This document shows positions 45,149 through 53,308 of a stretch of 64,000 nucleotides of DNA, one piece after another. How positions within the stretch are numbered: the first letter of the stretch is position 1; each line of letters begins with the position of its first letter. The notes beneath the pieces were generated by a model, which worked only from the letters and a program-made list of their open reading frames with translations, made no database searches and was not told the DNA's origin. Source of the stretch: Hyphomicrobiales bacterium (GTDB lineage: Bacteria; Pseudomonadota; Alphaproteobacteria; Rhizobiales; Xanthobacteraceae). The DNA is taken from NCBI GenBank assembly GCA_017305715.1, contig JAFKKG010000008.1, positions 496,001-560,000 of the forward strand. The letters are read 5' to 3'. A program made the translations under genes and the position numbers.

Positions 45149-45907
45149 ATGGCGCCTCGTTCGGCCGGCAAGAATGCGGAATCATCCGACAAGGTCGGGG
45201 TGATCTGCCGTGCGCTGCGCCGCGCCATCATCGAACAGGCGCTGGAGCCCGGCGCGAAGCTGCCCGAGGATTCGCTCGGCGAACGCTTCGGCGTCAGCCG
45301 CACCATTGCCCGCCACGCGCTCGGACAACTCGCAGCCGAGGGCCTCGTCGAACTCCGCCGCAACCGCATCGCCGTGGTGGCGACGCCAAGCTGGCAGGAA
45401 GCCCGCGACGCCTTTGATATCAGGATCGAACTCGAACGCCTCGTGGTGCGCCAGCTCGCCGGCAAGCTGACCAAGCCGCAGATCGCAACGCTGAATGCCC
45501 ATGTCGACGCCGAGGACGCCGCGCGCGACGGCACCGACGCGGTCTCCATTCGCCTCGCAACCGAATTTCACATCCTGCTCGCCCACATGACGAACAGCCC
45601 GATCCTGGTGCGTTACGTCAGCGAGGTCGCCTACCGCTGCTGTCTCACATTATCCCTGTACAGCCGCCCGCATTCGTCGGAATGCGCGATCAACGAGCAC
45701 CGCGCCATCATCGCCGCCCTCGTCAAGGGCGACGAGGCGAAGGTGATGGCATTGATGCACAGCCATCTGGATTCCGTGGCCAGTCGCGCCCTGGTCGCGC
45801 CGGCCCCGCAGCGCGGCCGCGATTTGCTGGATATTCTGGCGCCTTATGCTGATGAGGGCGGCAGCGAACGCGTGGTGAAATTGCCGAAGGTGGTGAGGGT
45901 TCGGTAG
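45149..45907 (+). CDS. GntR-family transcriptional regulator with FCD domain
   Basis: A 252-residue regulator of the FadR-type GntR subfamily. The winged helix (LPEDSLGERFGVSRTIARHALGQLAAEGLV) is followed by the FCD ligand-binding domain with ARDAFDIRIELERLVVRQLA and the metal-histidine region around ATEFHILLAHM. It is divergent from the TauABC-like importer and faces the NTF2-like gene. It is the likely regulator of the TGCATGCA boxes on both sides. Confidence 0.92.
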   Translation: MAPRSAGKNAESSDKVGVICRALRRAIIEQALEPGAKLPEDSLGERFGVSRTIARHALGQLAAEGLVELRRNRIAVVATPSWQEARDAFDIRIELERLVVRQLAGKLTKPQIATLNAHVDAEDAARDGTDAVSIRLATEFHILLAHMTNSPILVRYVSEVAYRCCLTLSLYSRPHSSECAINEHRAIIAALVKGDEAKVMALMHSHLDSVASRALVAPAPQRGRDLLDILAPYADEGGSERVVKLPKVVRVR

Positions 45908-45915
45908 TTGGTTCC

Positions 45916-46014
45916 GTCATGGCCGGGCTTGTCCCGGCCATCCACGACTTTCTTCCCAAGCAGAAGCGAAGACGTGGATGCCCGGGTCAAGCCCGGGCAC
46001 GACGAGTTTTCCTG
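45916..46014. repeat. Intergenic repeat, family B relative
   Basis: GTCATGGCCGGGCTTGTCCC and a CATCCACG arm are mirrored by CGTGGATGCCCGGGTCAAGC and a GGGCACGACG arm. It lies between convergent genes. Confidence 0.75.
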
Positions 46015-46021
46015 TGATGAC

Positions 46022-46441
46022 CTACGCCTCGATCCCCCGCTGCACCAGAATCCGCTCCGCGCTGTCGTTCCAGACATCCATCTTCACGATCTGGCCGGCC
46101 CTCACGACGAAGCGATCGACATAGCGGTTGCCCTCGAACGGCGTCCCGTCGATCCATTCGCCGTAGAGCGTGCCGACGCTGTAGACCACGGTCTCATCCG
46201 CGCCCGGACAAACATCGAAGCGGTCCATCTTCTTCTTGACCCAGCGATAGCGCCCCGCGTTGAAGGCGGTCGGCCCGCGCGGATGGTCGAATTCGCGCCC
46301 CCCTGTGAAGGTGATGATGGTGCCCGGCTTCATATAGGCCGCGGCGGCATCCGGATCCGGGATCATCGAGGCCGTAAGATAGGCTTCGACCACGTCGGCG
46401 TCCGACATCGGTTTGGTTTCGGCTTTGGCGGCAATGGACAT
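46022..46441 (-). CDS. NTF2-like (SnoaL-type) protein
   Basis: A 139-residue cone-shaped-fold protein. DADVVEAYLTASMIPDPDAAAAYM and the C-terminal VVRAGQIVKMDVWNDSAE are typical of SnoaL-like cyclases and dehydratases, as well as non-enzymatic relatives. ATG 46441 is chosen for its AGGAG eight bases upstream. It diverges from the amidohydrolase gene across a TGCATGCA box and is probably part of the same regulon. Reaction unknown. Confidence 0.8.
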   Translation of the reverse strand: MSIAAKAETKPMSDADVVEAYLTASMIPDPDAAAAYMKPGTIITFTGGREFDHPRGPTAFNAGRYRWVKKKMDRFDVCPGADETVVYSVGTLYGEWIDGTPFEGNRYVDRFVVRAGQIVKMDVWNDSAERILVQRGIEA

Positions 46442-46486
46442 GATGGTGGCTCCTGCTTGGCAAAATACTACAATCGGCGCTTCAAA

Positions 46487-46495
46487 TTGCATGCA
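46487..46495. promoter_or_regulatory. Putative GntR operator in the NTF2/amidohydrolase promoter
   Basis: TTGCATGCA lies 45 bases upstream of the NTF2-like gene and 80 bases upstream of the amidohydrolase, matching the boxes around gntR. Confidence 0.5.
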
Positions 46496-46575
46496 CATAT
46501 TTTGAACAGTTTGGCCCAAGAACTGCACACAATCTGGAGCTGCCCGGCGCGGGCGCTTCCGCTAGGCTGCGACCC

Positions 46576-47817
46576 ATGAGCGCACGCACGGCCTTCGACC
46601 TGATCTTCCGCAACGCCCGGACCCGCACCTCGGCCACCCCGGTCGATATCGGCGTCTCGGAGGGGCGGATCGCCGCTATCGGGCCGCATCTGGCCTGCGA
46701 CGCACCCGAAATCGAGGTCGGCGGCAAGCTCGCTTTGCCGGGCTTCGTCGACACCCACATCCATCTCGACAAGGCCTGCCTGCTCGGCCGCTGCGGGCAT
46801 GACCATGCCACCGTCGGCGAGGCCATCGCCGCGGTCGCCGCCATGAAGCGCGATTTCACCGTCGAGGACATCTATGCGCGCGGCGCGCGGGTGCTGGAGC
46901 GCGCCATCGTCCACGGCACCACGCGGATGCGCACGCATGTCGAAATCGATCCGCGCATCGCGCTGCGCGGCTTCGAGGCGGTCAAGGCGCTGAAGCGCGA
47001 CTATGCCTGGGCGATCGATCTATCGATCTGCGTGTTTCCGCAGGAGGGCCTGACCAACGATCCCGGCGCCGAACAGCTTCTCGTTGCAGCCTTGCGCGAC
47101 GGCGGCGAAGCGATCGGCGGCTGTCCCTATATGGACACCGATCCGAATGCGCATCTCGAAAGACTGTTCGATCTGGCGCAGCAGTTCGACGTCGACGTCG
47201 ACCTGCATCTCGACTTCGACCTCGATCCGTCCTGGTGGCATCTCGAGGAGGTCTGCCGGCAGACCGAGCGGCGCAACTACCACGGCCGAGTCGCGATCGG
47301 GCATGCGACCAAACTTTCCGCGCTGCCGCCGGATCGGTTGAAGGCGGCGACCGAACGGCTGGCGAAAACCGGCGTCGCCGTCACCGTGCTGCCCGCGACC
47401 GATCTCTATCTGATGGGCCGCGATACCACCCACAACGCGCCGCGCGGGCTCACCGTGGCGCACCGGCTGGTCGAGAACGGCGTGCTGTGTTCGGTCGCGA
47501 CCAACAATGTGCTCAATCCCTTCACGCCGTTCGGCGATGCATCGCTGCTGCGGATGGCCAATTTCTACGCCAATGTCGCCCATGCCGGGATCAGCGAATT
47601 CGACGCCTGCCTTGATCTCGTGACGGATTTGCCGGCGCGCCTGATGAACCTGCGGGATTACGGCATCGCGCCCGGCAATCCCGCTGATCTCATCATCCTC
47701 GACACCGACACGGGCACGAATGCGATTGCGGAATTGCCCGACGTGTTGATAGGTTTCAAGAACGGCCGTCAGGTGTTCGAACGCCGCCAGCCGACGCTGT
47801 TTCCGCCGCAGGTTTGA
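46576..47817 (+). CDS. Cytosine-deaminase-like amidohydrolase
   Basis: A 413-residue hydrolase of the CodA-like branch. Metal ligands H61 and H63 (DTHIHLDK), H211 (DLHLDFD) and H243 (IGHATK) are present. CodA next has a metal aspartate in GHDDV; here the aligned segment is ATNNV (N310-N311), so the aspartate appears to be lost or moved. NPFTPFGD follows it, as in other members of the branch. The gene is divergent from the NTF2-like gene and probably under GntR control. The substrate is probably an N-heterocycle, not proven to be cytosine. Confidence 0.85.
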   Translation: MSARTAFDLIFRNARTRTSATPVDIGVSEGRIAAIGPHLACDAPEIEVGGKLALPGFVDTHIHLDKACLLGRCGHDHATVGEAIAAVAAMKRDFTVEDIYARGARVLERAIVHGTTRMRTHVEIDPRIALRGFEAVKALKRDYAWAIDLSICVFPQEGLTNDPGAEQLLVAALRDGGEAIGGCPYMDTDPNAHLERLFDLAQQFDVDVDLHLDFDLDPSWWHLEEVCRQTERRNYHGRVAIGHATKLSALPPDRLKAATERLAKTGVAVTVLPATDLYLMGRDTTHNAPRGLTVAHRLVENGVLCSVATNNVLNPFTPFGDASLLRMANFYANVAHAGISEFDACLDLVTDLPARLMNLRDYGIAPGNPADLIILDTDTGTNAIAELPDVLIGFKNGRQVFERRQPTLFPPQV

Positions 47818-47829
47818 GGTCGGCACCGT

Positions 47830-47955
47830 GGCCTCGTCCTTCGAGACGCCGCGCAAGAGCGCGGCTCCTCAGGATGAGGTTCAATAATACAGCACAGCAC
47901 GGCCTTAGCTCCTCATGGTGAAGAGCGCGGCAACGCCGCGCGTCTCGAACCATGC
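47830..47955. repeat. Intergenic repeat, family A
   Basis: CGTCCTTCGAGACGCCGCGC and GGCTCCTCAGGATGAGGTTC are followed by a second CTCCTCATGGTGAAGAGC arm and CGCGCGTCTCGAACCATG. It resembles the elements at 3588 and 22680, in the opposite order. Confidence 0.75.
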
Positions 47956-48032
47956 GGCCCTGATCCAGATTGACGCCCCCGCCAATCCGTTGTTGGTATC
48001 GGTCAACGACAACAACAGCCGGGCAGGAAATC

Positions 48033-49247
48033 ATGACCAGATCATCCAATATCAGAAGCGTCGAAACGCTCGCCTGCGATGCCGGCTGGCGCAACTACCA
48101 CTTCGTCAAGATCATGACCGAAGACGGCATCATTGGCTGGAGTGAATACGACGAGGGCTTTGGCGCACCTGGTGTCACGGCCGCAATCGAACGATTGTCG
48201 GCGCGGGTGGTCGGCAAGAACGCGTTCCAGCACGAGCGGATCTACGCCGAACTGTTTTCGGCGACACGCCCCGCGGCCGGCGGCGTGGTGGCGCTGGCGC
48301 TTGGCGCCATCGAGAACGCGCTGCTTGACGTCAAGGCCAAGGCGCTCGGCGTGCCCTGCTACGAATTGCTGGGCGGAAAAATCCGCGACCGCATCCGGGT
48401 CTACTGGTCGCATTGCGCGACCTGGCGCATCAATCATCCGGACTGGTACAAACCCGCGATCACCGACCTCGACGGCGTCAAGTCGATCGGCCGCGAGGTC
48501 CGCGAGAAACGCTTCACCGCGATGAAGACCAACATCTTCGTCTATACCGACGGCAAGCCGCAGGGCTGGCGGCCCGGCTTCGGCTCGCCGTTCGAGCCCG
48601 AGATCAACGTCGATCGCACGGTGATCCGCAATCTCTGCATGCACCTGGAGGCGATCCGCGACGGCGCCGGCCCCGATGTCGATCTGCTGCTCGACCTCAA
48701 TTTCAACGCCAAGACCGAAGGCTATCTGAAGATTTTGCGTGCCATCAAGGACATGGACATGTTCTGGATCGAGATCGACACCTTCAGTCCGCAGGCGCTC
48801 GGCTATATCCGCCGCCAGAGCCCGCATCCGATCTCATCCTGCGAGACGCTGCTGGGCCTGCGCGAATTTCTGCCCTATTTCGACGAACAGGCGATGGATG
48901 TCGCGATCATCGACACGCCGTGGAACGGGGTGTGGCAATCGATGAAGATCGCGGCCGCCGCCGAACATTTCGAGGTCAATGTCGCGCCGCACAATTTCTA
49001 CGGCCATCTCTGCACCATGATGAACGCGCATTTCTGCGCCGCGGTGCCGAACTTGCGCATCATGGAAACCGATATCGACCGGCTGACGTGGGACCATGAA
49101 TTGTTCACGCATCTGCCCGAATTCGTCGACGGCCATCTGGTGATTCCGGATCGGCCGGGCTGGGGCACCGAGCCCAACGAGGAAGGCCTGCGCGCGCACC
49201 CGGCGAAGAACAAGGGCGGGCTGTTGAATTACGGGCAGAAGAAGTAG
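48033..49247 (+). CDS. Enolase-superfamily enzyme (mandelate racemase/muconate lactonizing type)
   Basis: A 404-residue protein of the mandelate racemase branch, which abstracts a proton next to a carboxylate, usually in sugar-acid dehydration. Metal ligands D221, E247 and E271 and the H320 in VAPHNFYG are visible. The usual KxK catalytic pair reads K165-T-N167, so the second lysine is absent; that occurs in several dehydratases. ATG 48033 has AGGA upstream. No transporter is next to it on its strand. The substrate is unknown. Confidence 0.88.
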   Translation: MTRSSNIRSVETLACDAGWRNYHFVKIMTEDGIIGWSEYDEGFGAPGVTAAIERLSARVVGKNAFQHERIYAELFSATRPAAGGVVALALGAIENALLDVKAKALGVPCYELLGGKIRDRIRVYWSHCATWRINHPDWYKPAITDLDGVKSIGREVREKRFTAMKTNIFVYTDGKPQGWRPGFGSPFEPEINVDRTVIRNLCMHLEAIRDGAGPDVDLLLDLNFNAKTEGYLKILRAIKDMDMFWIEIDTFSPQALGYIRRQSPHPISSCETLLGLREFLPYFDEQAMDVAIIDTPWNGVWQSMKIAAAAEHFEVNVAPHNFYGHLCTMMNAHFCAAVPNLRIMETDIDRLTWDHELFTHLPEFVDGHLVIPDRPGWGTEPNEEGLRAHPAKNKGGLLNYGQKK

Positions 49248-49254
49248 GCGCTTG

Positions 49255-49372
49255 CTCCGTCATCCTGAGGGGCGGCCTCTTGACCGCGTCTCGAAGGGGG
49301 AACGGTCCCGCCGCTAGCCGTCGCCCTTCGAAACGCCCGCAAGCGCGGGCTCTTCAGGCTGACGGGACTGAC
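49255..49372. repeat. Intergenic repeat, family A
   Basis: TCCGTCATCCTGAGGGGCGG and CGCGTCTCGAAGG are mirrored by CCTTCGAAACGCCC and CTTCAGGCTGACGG. It lies between convergent gene ends. Confidence 0.75.
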
Positions 49373-49374
49373 AC

Positions 49375-50616
49375 TCAATTATCGTTCGGCTTGCTGGCAA
49401 ACGCACTGTCGATCACGTCGCCGATCGGCTGCCAGGCGGTGCCGTCGAACTGCACCAGCCGCATCTGCTTGATGGGGTGGAAATCCGCGGGTCCGGTGTT
49501 GATGGCAATGCCCGGCAAGATGATCGGGCTCTGGTAATTCTTCAGCGACGCGGCCTGCCGCATGATGTTCTCGCGCGACAGGTCATCACCGCACTGGGTG
49601 AGCACCTGGACCAGCGTCTCGGCCGCGGCATAGCCGAAGATGGCGTAGCTGTCCTCCCTGTCGCCATCCGGATAATATTTGTCCATGAACGCCAGCCAGG
49701 TCTTGATGGAAGGGTCCTCCTTCCAGGTCGCGTCGTCGGCGTCTTTCAGGAATGAGGTCGAGATCACGCCGGCGGCATTTTGAAGTCCCGCGGGTCTCAG
49801 CGCGTTGGCGATCGACGCCGCCGCGTTGACCAGCACCACCACCGGATGCCAATCGAGTTCGACCGCCCGGCGGATCGCGCGCGCCGAGATCGGCGGCGCG
49901 CAATTGAGCACAAGGACGTCGGCGCCGGAGCTCTTGAGGATCTCGACCTGGGTATCGATCGACATATCCGCCTCGATGGCAATGTCCGCCACGATCATGC
50001 GGGCGGTGACGCCGAGCCCCTCCTGCAATCCCCTGAACAGGTCGCGTCCGAACTGATCGTTCTGCCAGAGTACCGCGATCCTGCGATCGGGATAGGCGGA
50101 CTGGATGTAATTGGCGTAGATCGTTCCCTCGGCACGGAACGTCGGCTGCCAGCCCATCGTCCACGGAAACCGCTTCGGATGCGCCCACTCCTCGTCGCCG
50201 GAAGCGACAAAGAGTTGCGGCACCTTCTTCTCGTTGAGGTAGGTCCGGGTCGCCAGATTGCTCGGCGTACCGAACGAGCCGAACATCAGCAGCACGTTTT
50301 CCTGCTCGACCAGTTGACGCGTGTGCTCCGCGGCCGTCCGCGGATTGGAACTGTCGTCGCGGGAGATGAATGTGATCTTGCGACCGTTGATGCCGCCGCG
50401 ATCATTGATCATGTCGAAATAGGCGGCTTCAGCCCGGCCGATCGCCGCGAAGGCGGCCAGCGGCCCGGTATAGGGCATGATATTGCCGATGCGGATTTCC
50501 GTATCGGTGACGCCGCCGCCATGAGCTTGTTGCGCCGCTATCGGCACGCCGGCGAACAGTACGATGGCAATCAGGGCCAGGAGACGTCCGGTTTGTTTTA
50601 TTGTTCTCATCAACAT
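49375..50616 (-). CDS. Orphan Liv-type ABC transporter substrate-binding protein
   Basis: A 413-residue type I periplasmic binding protein. A signal peptide (LLALIAIVLFAGVPIAAQQA) precedes VTDTEIRIGNIMPYTGPLAAF, GGINGRKITFISRDDSSNP and the mature receptor domain. It has no permease or ATPase genes beside it. It must share another transporter or act in sensing. The neighbouring hydantoinase cluster is downstream in the wrong direction for certain linkage. Confidence 0.88.
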   Translation of the reverse strand: MLMRTIKQTGRLLALIAIVLFAGVPIAAQQAHGGGVTDTEIRIGNIMPYTGPLAAFAAIGRAEAAYFDMINDRGGINGRKITFISRDDSSNPRTAAEHTRQLVEQENVLLMFGSFGTPSNLATRTYLNEKKVPQLFVASGDEEWAHPKRFPWTMGWQPTFRAEGTIYANYIQSAYPDRRIAVLWQNDQFGRDLFRGLQEGLGVTARMIVADIAIEADMSIDTQVEILKSSGADVLVLNCAPPISARAIRRAVELDWHPVVVLVNAAASIANALRPAGLQNAAGVISTSFLKDADDATWKEDPSIKTWLAFMDKYYPDGDREDSYAIFGYAAAETLVQVLTQCGDDLSRENIMRQAASLKNYQSPIILPGIAINTGPADFHPIKQMRLVQFDGTAWQPIGDVIDSAFASKPNDN

Positions 50617-50700
50617 GGCCTCAAAGCGCCAAGCTAACCCAAGCTCGTGACGCCTAACCCAGCGCTTGCGAAGATAACGCTCAAATTGCCGCTGTTGAAA

Positions 50701-51231
50701 TCACATTTTACGCGTCGCTTGGCCGTTTCGTGATGTCTTTTCCAGTTTCTCGATGTGCTTGTACACCTTCTGCAGCTCATGCGCAGCCTCGATGCTGCCC
50801 TGCTGGATCGCATGCTTGTACCAGCGGATTGCTTCGTTCTCGTTTGGCGGCACCTCAAGCGCGCCCATTACGTAGATGCGCGCGAGAGCAAGGGTGTATA
50901 CGGGGTCCGCCCCCAATTCGACTGCCCTGAGATGATGTTGAAAGCAGCGGCGAGCTTTTTCATCATACGGCAAATCGCCCAAGCGGATATCGTACGCGCT
51001 CCGCAGTTCAAGGTGAGTCTCAATATCCGCGGGATCCATATTTGTTTCGACATCGGCAATTATCTGATCGATCTCGAGTCGGGATAGCCCAGCATCACTG
51101 CCCATCCTTGCAAGAATAACGCGGGCTGACATATCGCCCTCGTCGATGGCTTGACGGACCAAGGCAAGCGCCTCAGCGTTCCGCTTCGCCACTCTATGTT
51201 CTGCTACCTGAAGGCGCCATCCCTCCTGCAC
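50701..51231 (-). CDS. Sel1/TPR-like repeat protein
   Basis: A 176-residue helical protein. ALARIYVMGALEVPPNENEAIRWYKHAIQQGSIEAAHELQ contains, in pieces, a Sel1-type repeat, and a second weaker unit precedes it. Such repeats mediate protein binding. A GTG start is chosen because GGGGAGGAA lies seven bases before it. It lacks a signal peptide. Its base composition looks less GC-rich than its neighbours. Thirty-two bases separate it from hyuA on the same strand; role unknown. Confidence 0.65.
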   Translation of the reverse strand: MQEGWRLQVAEHRVAKRNAEALALVRQAIDEGDMSARVILARMGSDAGLSRLEIDQIIADVETNMDPADIETHLELRSAYDIRLGDLPYDEKARRCFQHHLRAVELGADPVYTLALARIYVMGALEVPPNENEAIRWYKHAIQQGSIEAAHELQKVYKHIEKLEKTSRNGQATRKM

Positions 51232-51263
51232 CGCCAGTTCCTCCCCACGACGTCAACGCGGCA

Positions 51264-53306
51264 TCATCGTAGCACAATATCCAGCCAGCCGAGCGCGTTG
51301 ACGCTGACATGGTCGCCGGTATCGACCAGCACCGTGGTGGTTTCCGCCTCAATGATGGCGGGGCCGGTCAGGGAATGGCCGGGCTGCAGCGTCTCGAGCG
51401 CATAGACCGGGACCTCACGCCAGCCGCCAAAGAAGGCCTGACGCGTGCCGCGTGGCGTGCAAGCGCCTGCGGACGCCGCCGGCTTCGTGTTCTGGTCATT
51501 TGGCGCGACGGCGCCGACCGCCGCGACCCGCGCGTTGACGAACACCACCTCCTGGCCGGGCGAGGCGTAGGTGTAGAGTTCCTCGTGCTTGCGATGAAAA
51601 CGCTGCTCGATCTGGTCGACGAGGTCGGCTGCGTTCCAGTCGAGACCATCCAGCGACACGTCGATCTCGAAAATCTGCTCGCCATAGCGCATTTCGGCGG
51701 AACGTTCGATCGACAGCGGTCCCTTGAACCAGGAACGCAGCCGGCCGGCGGCCGCTTCTTCCAGCTCGGCGAACAGTTCGCGTACTTCGCCGGCGGTGAT
51801 CCGTGGCCCCTTGCCGTAATGCGTGCGGCTCATCTCGTAGCGGAGATCGCTGGTCAGCATGCCCCATGCCGACAGCACCGAAGCCACCGTCGGCACGATG
51901 ATGCGCTTGATCTCCAGTTCGCGCGCGACCTCGGCGGCGTGCAAGCCAGCCGCGCCGCCGAAACTCAGCAACGCGAATTTCCTGGGATCGACGCCGCGGC
52001 GCAAGGTCATCAGGCGGATGCCGTCGGCCATGTTCAAATTGATCATGCGGTAGATGCCGGCGGCAGCCTCGACGCGCGAGAGCTCCATGGCTGCGCCGAT
52101 GCGATCGACCGCGGCTTCCGAGGCGGCGCGGTCAAGCGGGCGCTGGCCGCCCATGAAGGCGGCCGCGTCGAGATAGCCGAGCACGACATTGGCGTCGGTG
52201 ACGGTAGCCGCCTGCCCGCCATTGCCATAGCAGGCCGGCCCCGGGATCGAGCCCGCGCTTTCCGGCCCGACCCGCAGCGTGCGGCTTGAATCGACGTGGG
52301 CGATCGAGCCGCCGCCGGCGGCAATGCTCGCAATGTCGAGGCTGCGCAACGCGATGCGCTGGCCCGCGAGCAAGCCATCCGCGGAGAGTGAGGCCTGTCC
52401 GTCCGAGATGAGCGAAATGTCCGTGCTGGTCCCACCCATGTCGAACGGCACCAGATCGGGAATGCCGAGCAGTTCAGCGCAGCGCCGGCCTCCCGACATG
52501 CCGCCGGCCGGTCCCGACAGCACGGTGCCTGCGGCCAGCCGCGACGCCTCCTCGACCGGCGCCATGCCCCCGTGCGACAGGATCACGAACAGGCTGCCCT
52601 TGAGGCCGGCCTCCTTCAGCCGCCTTTCGAGATTGGTGAGATAGCGCCGCACGATCGGCTCGACATAGGCGTTCACGATCGTGGTCGAGACCCGCTCATA
52701 CTCCTTGATCTGCGGCAGCACGTCGCTGGAGCGCGACACGCTGACATCGGGCAGTGCCTTTGCCAGGCGTTCGACCGCGGCGAGTTCGTGAACGGGATTG
52801 AGATAGGAATGCAGGAAGCACACCGCCACCGAGGTCGCGCCCAGTTTCCGGATGCCGGCGATGGCTTCATCCAGCGAGCGCTCATCGAGCGGGATCAAAA
52901 CCTCGCCATTGGCCTTGAGCCGCTCGCGAACGCCGAAGCGCAGTTCGCGCGGCACCAAGGGCTCCGGCGGCGGCGAACGCAGATCGTATCGGTCCGGCTT
53001 GAGGCCTTCGCGCATTTCGATGACGTCGCGGTGCCCCTCGGTGGTCAACAGCGCAACCCTGGCGCCCTTGCGCTCCAGCAGCGCGTTGGTCGCAACCGTC
53101 GTGCCATGCACCAGCCGGTCGGTGGCGGCAAGCATCTCCGCGCGCGAAACGTTCAGGCGCCGCGCCAGTTCATCCAGGCCGGTCATCACGCCGATCGACT
53201 GGTCGGCCGGCGTGGAGGGTGATTTTGCGAAGGTCGTCCGTCCGCTCGCATCCGTGGCCACGAGATCGGTATAGGTTCCGCCGACGTCAACTCCGATTGT
53301 GTACAT
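51264..53306 (-). CDS. hyuA: Hydantoinase/oxoprolinase subunit A
   Basis: A 680-residue ATP-dependent subunit of the HyuA/N-methylhydantoinase A family. It opens TIGVDVGGTYTDLV (ATP-binding actin-like fold), then STPADQSIGV, VHGTTVATNALLERKGARVALLTTEG and DMGGTSTDISLI. HyuA and HyuB together hydrolyse cyclic amides such as hydantoins or 5-oxoproline; acetone carboxylase is related. ATG 53306 lies two bases after hyuB. The N-terminal extension of the open frame is not homologous and is rejected. Confidence 0.92.
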   Translation of the reverse strand: MYTIGVDVGGTYTDLVATDASGRTTFAKSPSTPADQSIGVMTGLDELARRLNVSRAEMLAATDRLVHGTTVATNALLERKGARVALLTTEGHRDVIEMREGLKPDRYDLRSPPPEPLVPRELRFGVRERLKANGEVLIPLDERSLDEAIAGIRKLGATSVAVCFLHSYLNPVHELAAVERLAKALPDVSVSRSSDVLPQIKEYERVSTTIVNAYVEPIVRRYLTNLERRLKEAGLKGSLFVILSHGGMAPVEEASRLAAGTVLSGPAGGMSGGRRCAELLGIPDLVPFDMGGTSTDISLISDGQASLSADGLLAGQRIALRSLDIASIAAGGGSIAHVDSSRTLRVGPESAGSIPGPACYGNGGQAATVTDANVVLGYLDAAAFMGGQRPLDRAASEAAVDRIGAAMELSRVEAAAGIYRMINLNMADGIRLMTLRRGVDPRKFALLSFGGAAGLHAAEVARELEIKRIIVPTVASVLSAWGMLTSDLRYEMSRTHYGKGPRITAGEVRELFAELEEAAAGRLRSWFKGPLSIERSAEMRYGEQIFEIDVSLDGLDWNAADLVDQIEQRFHRKHEELYTYASPGQEVVFVNARVAAVGAVAPNDQNTKPAASAGACTPRGTRQAFFGGWREVPVYALETLQPGHSLTGPAIIEAETTTVLVDTGDHVSVNALGWLDIVLR

Positions 53307-53308
53307 CG

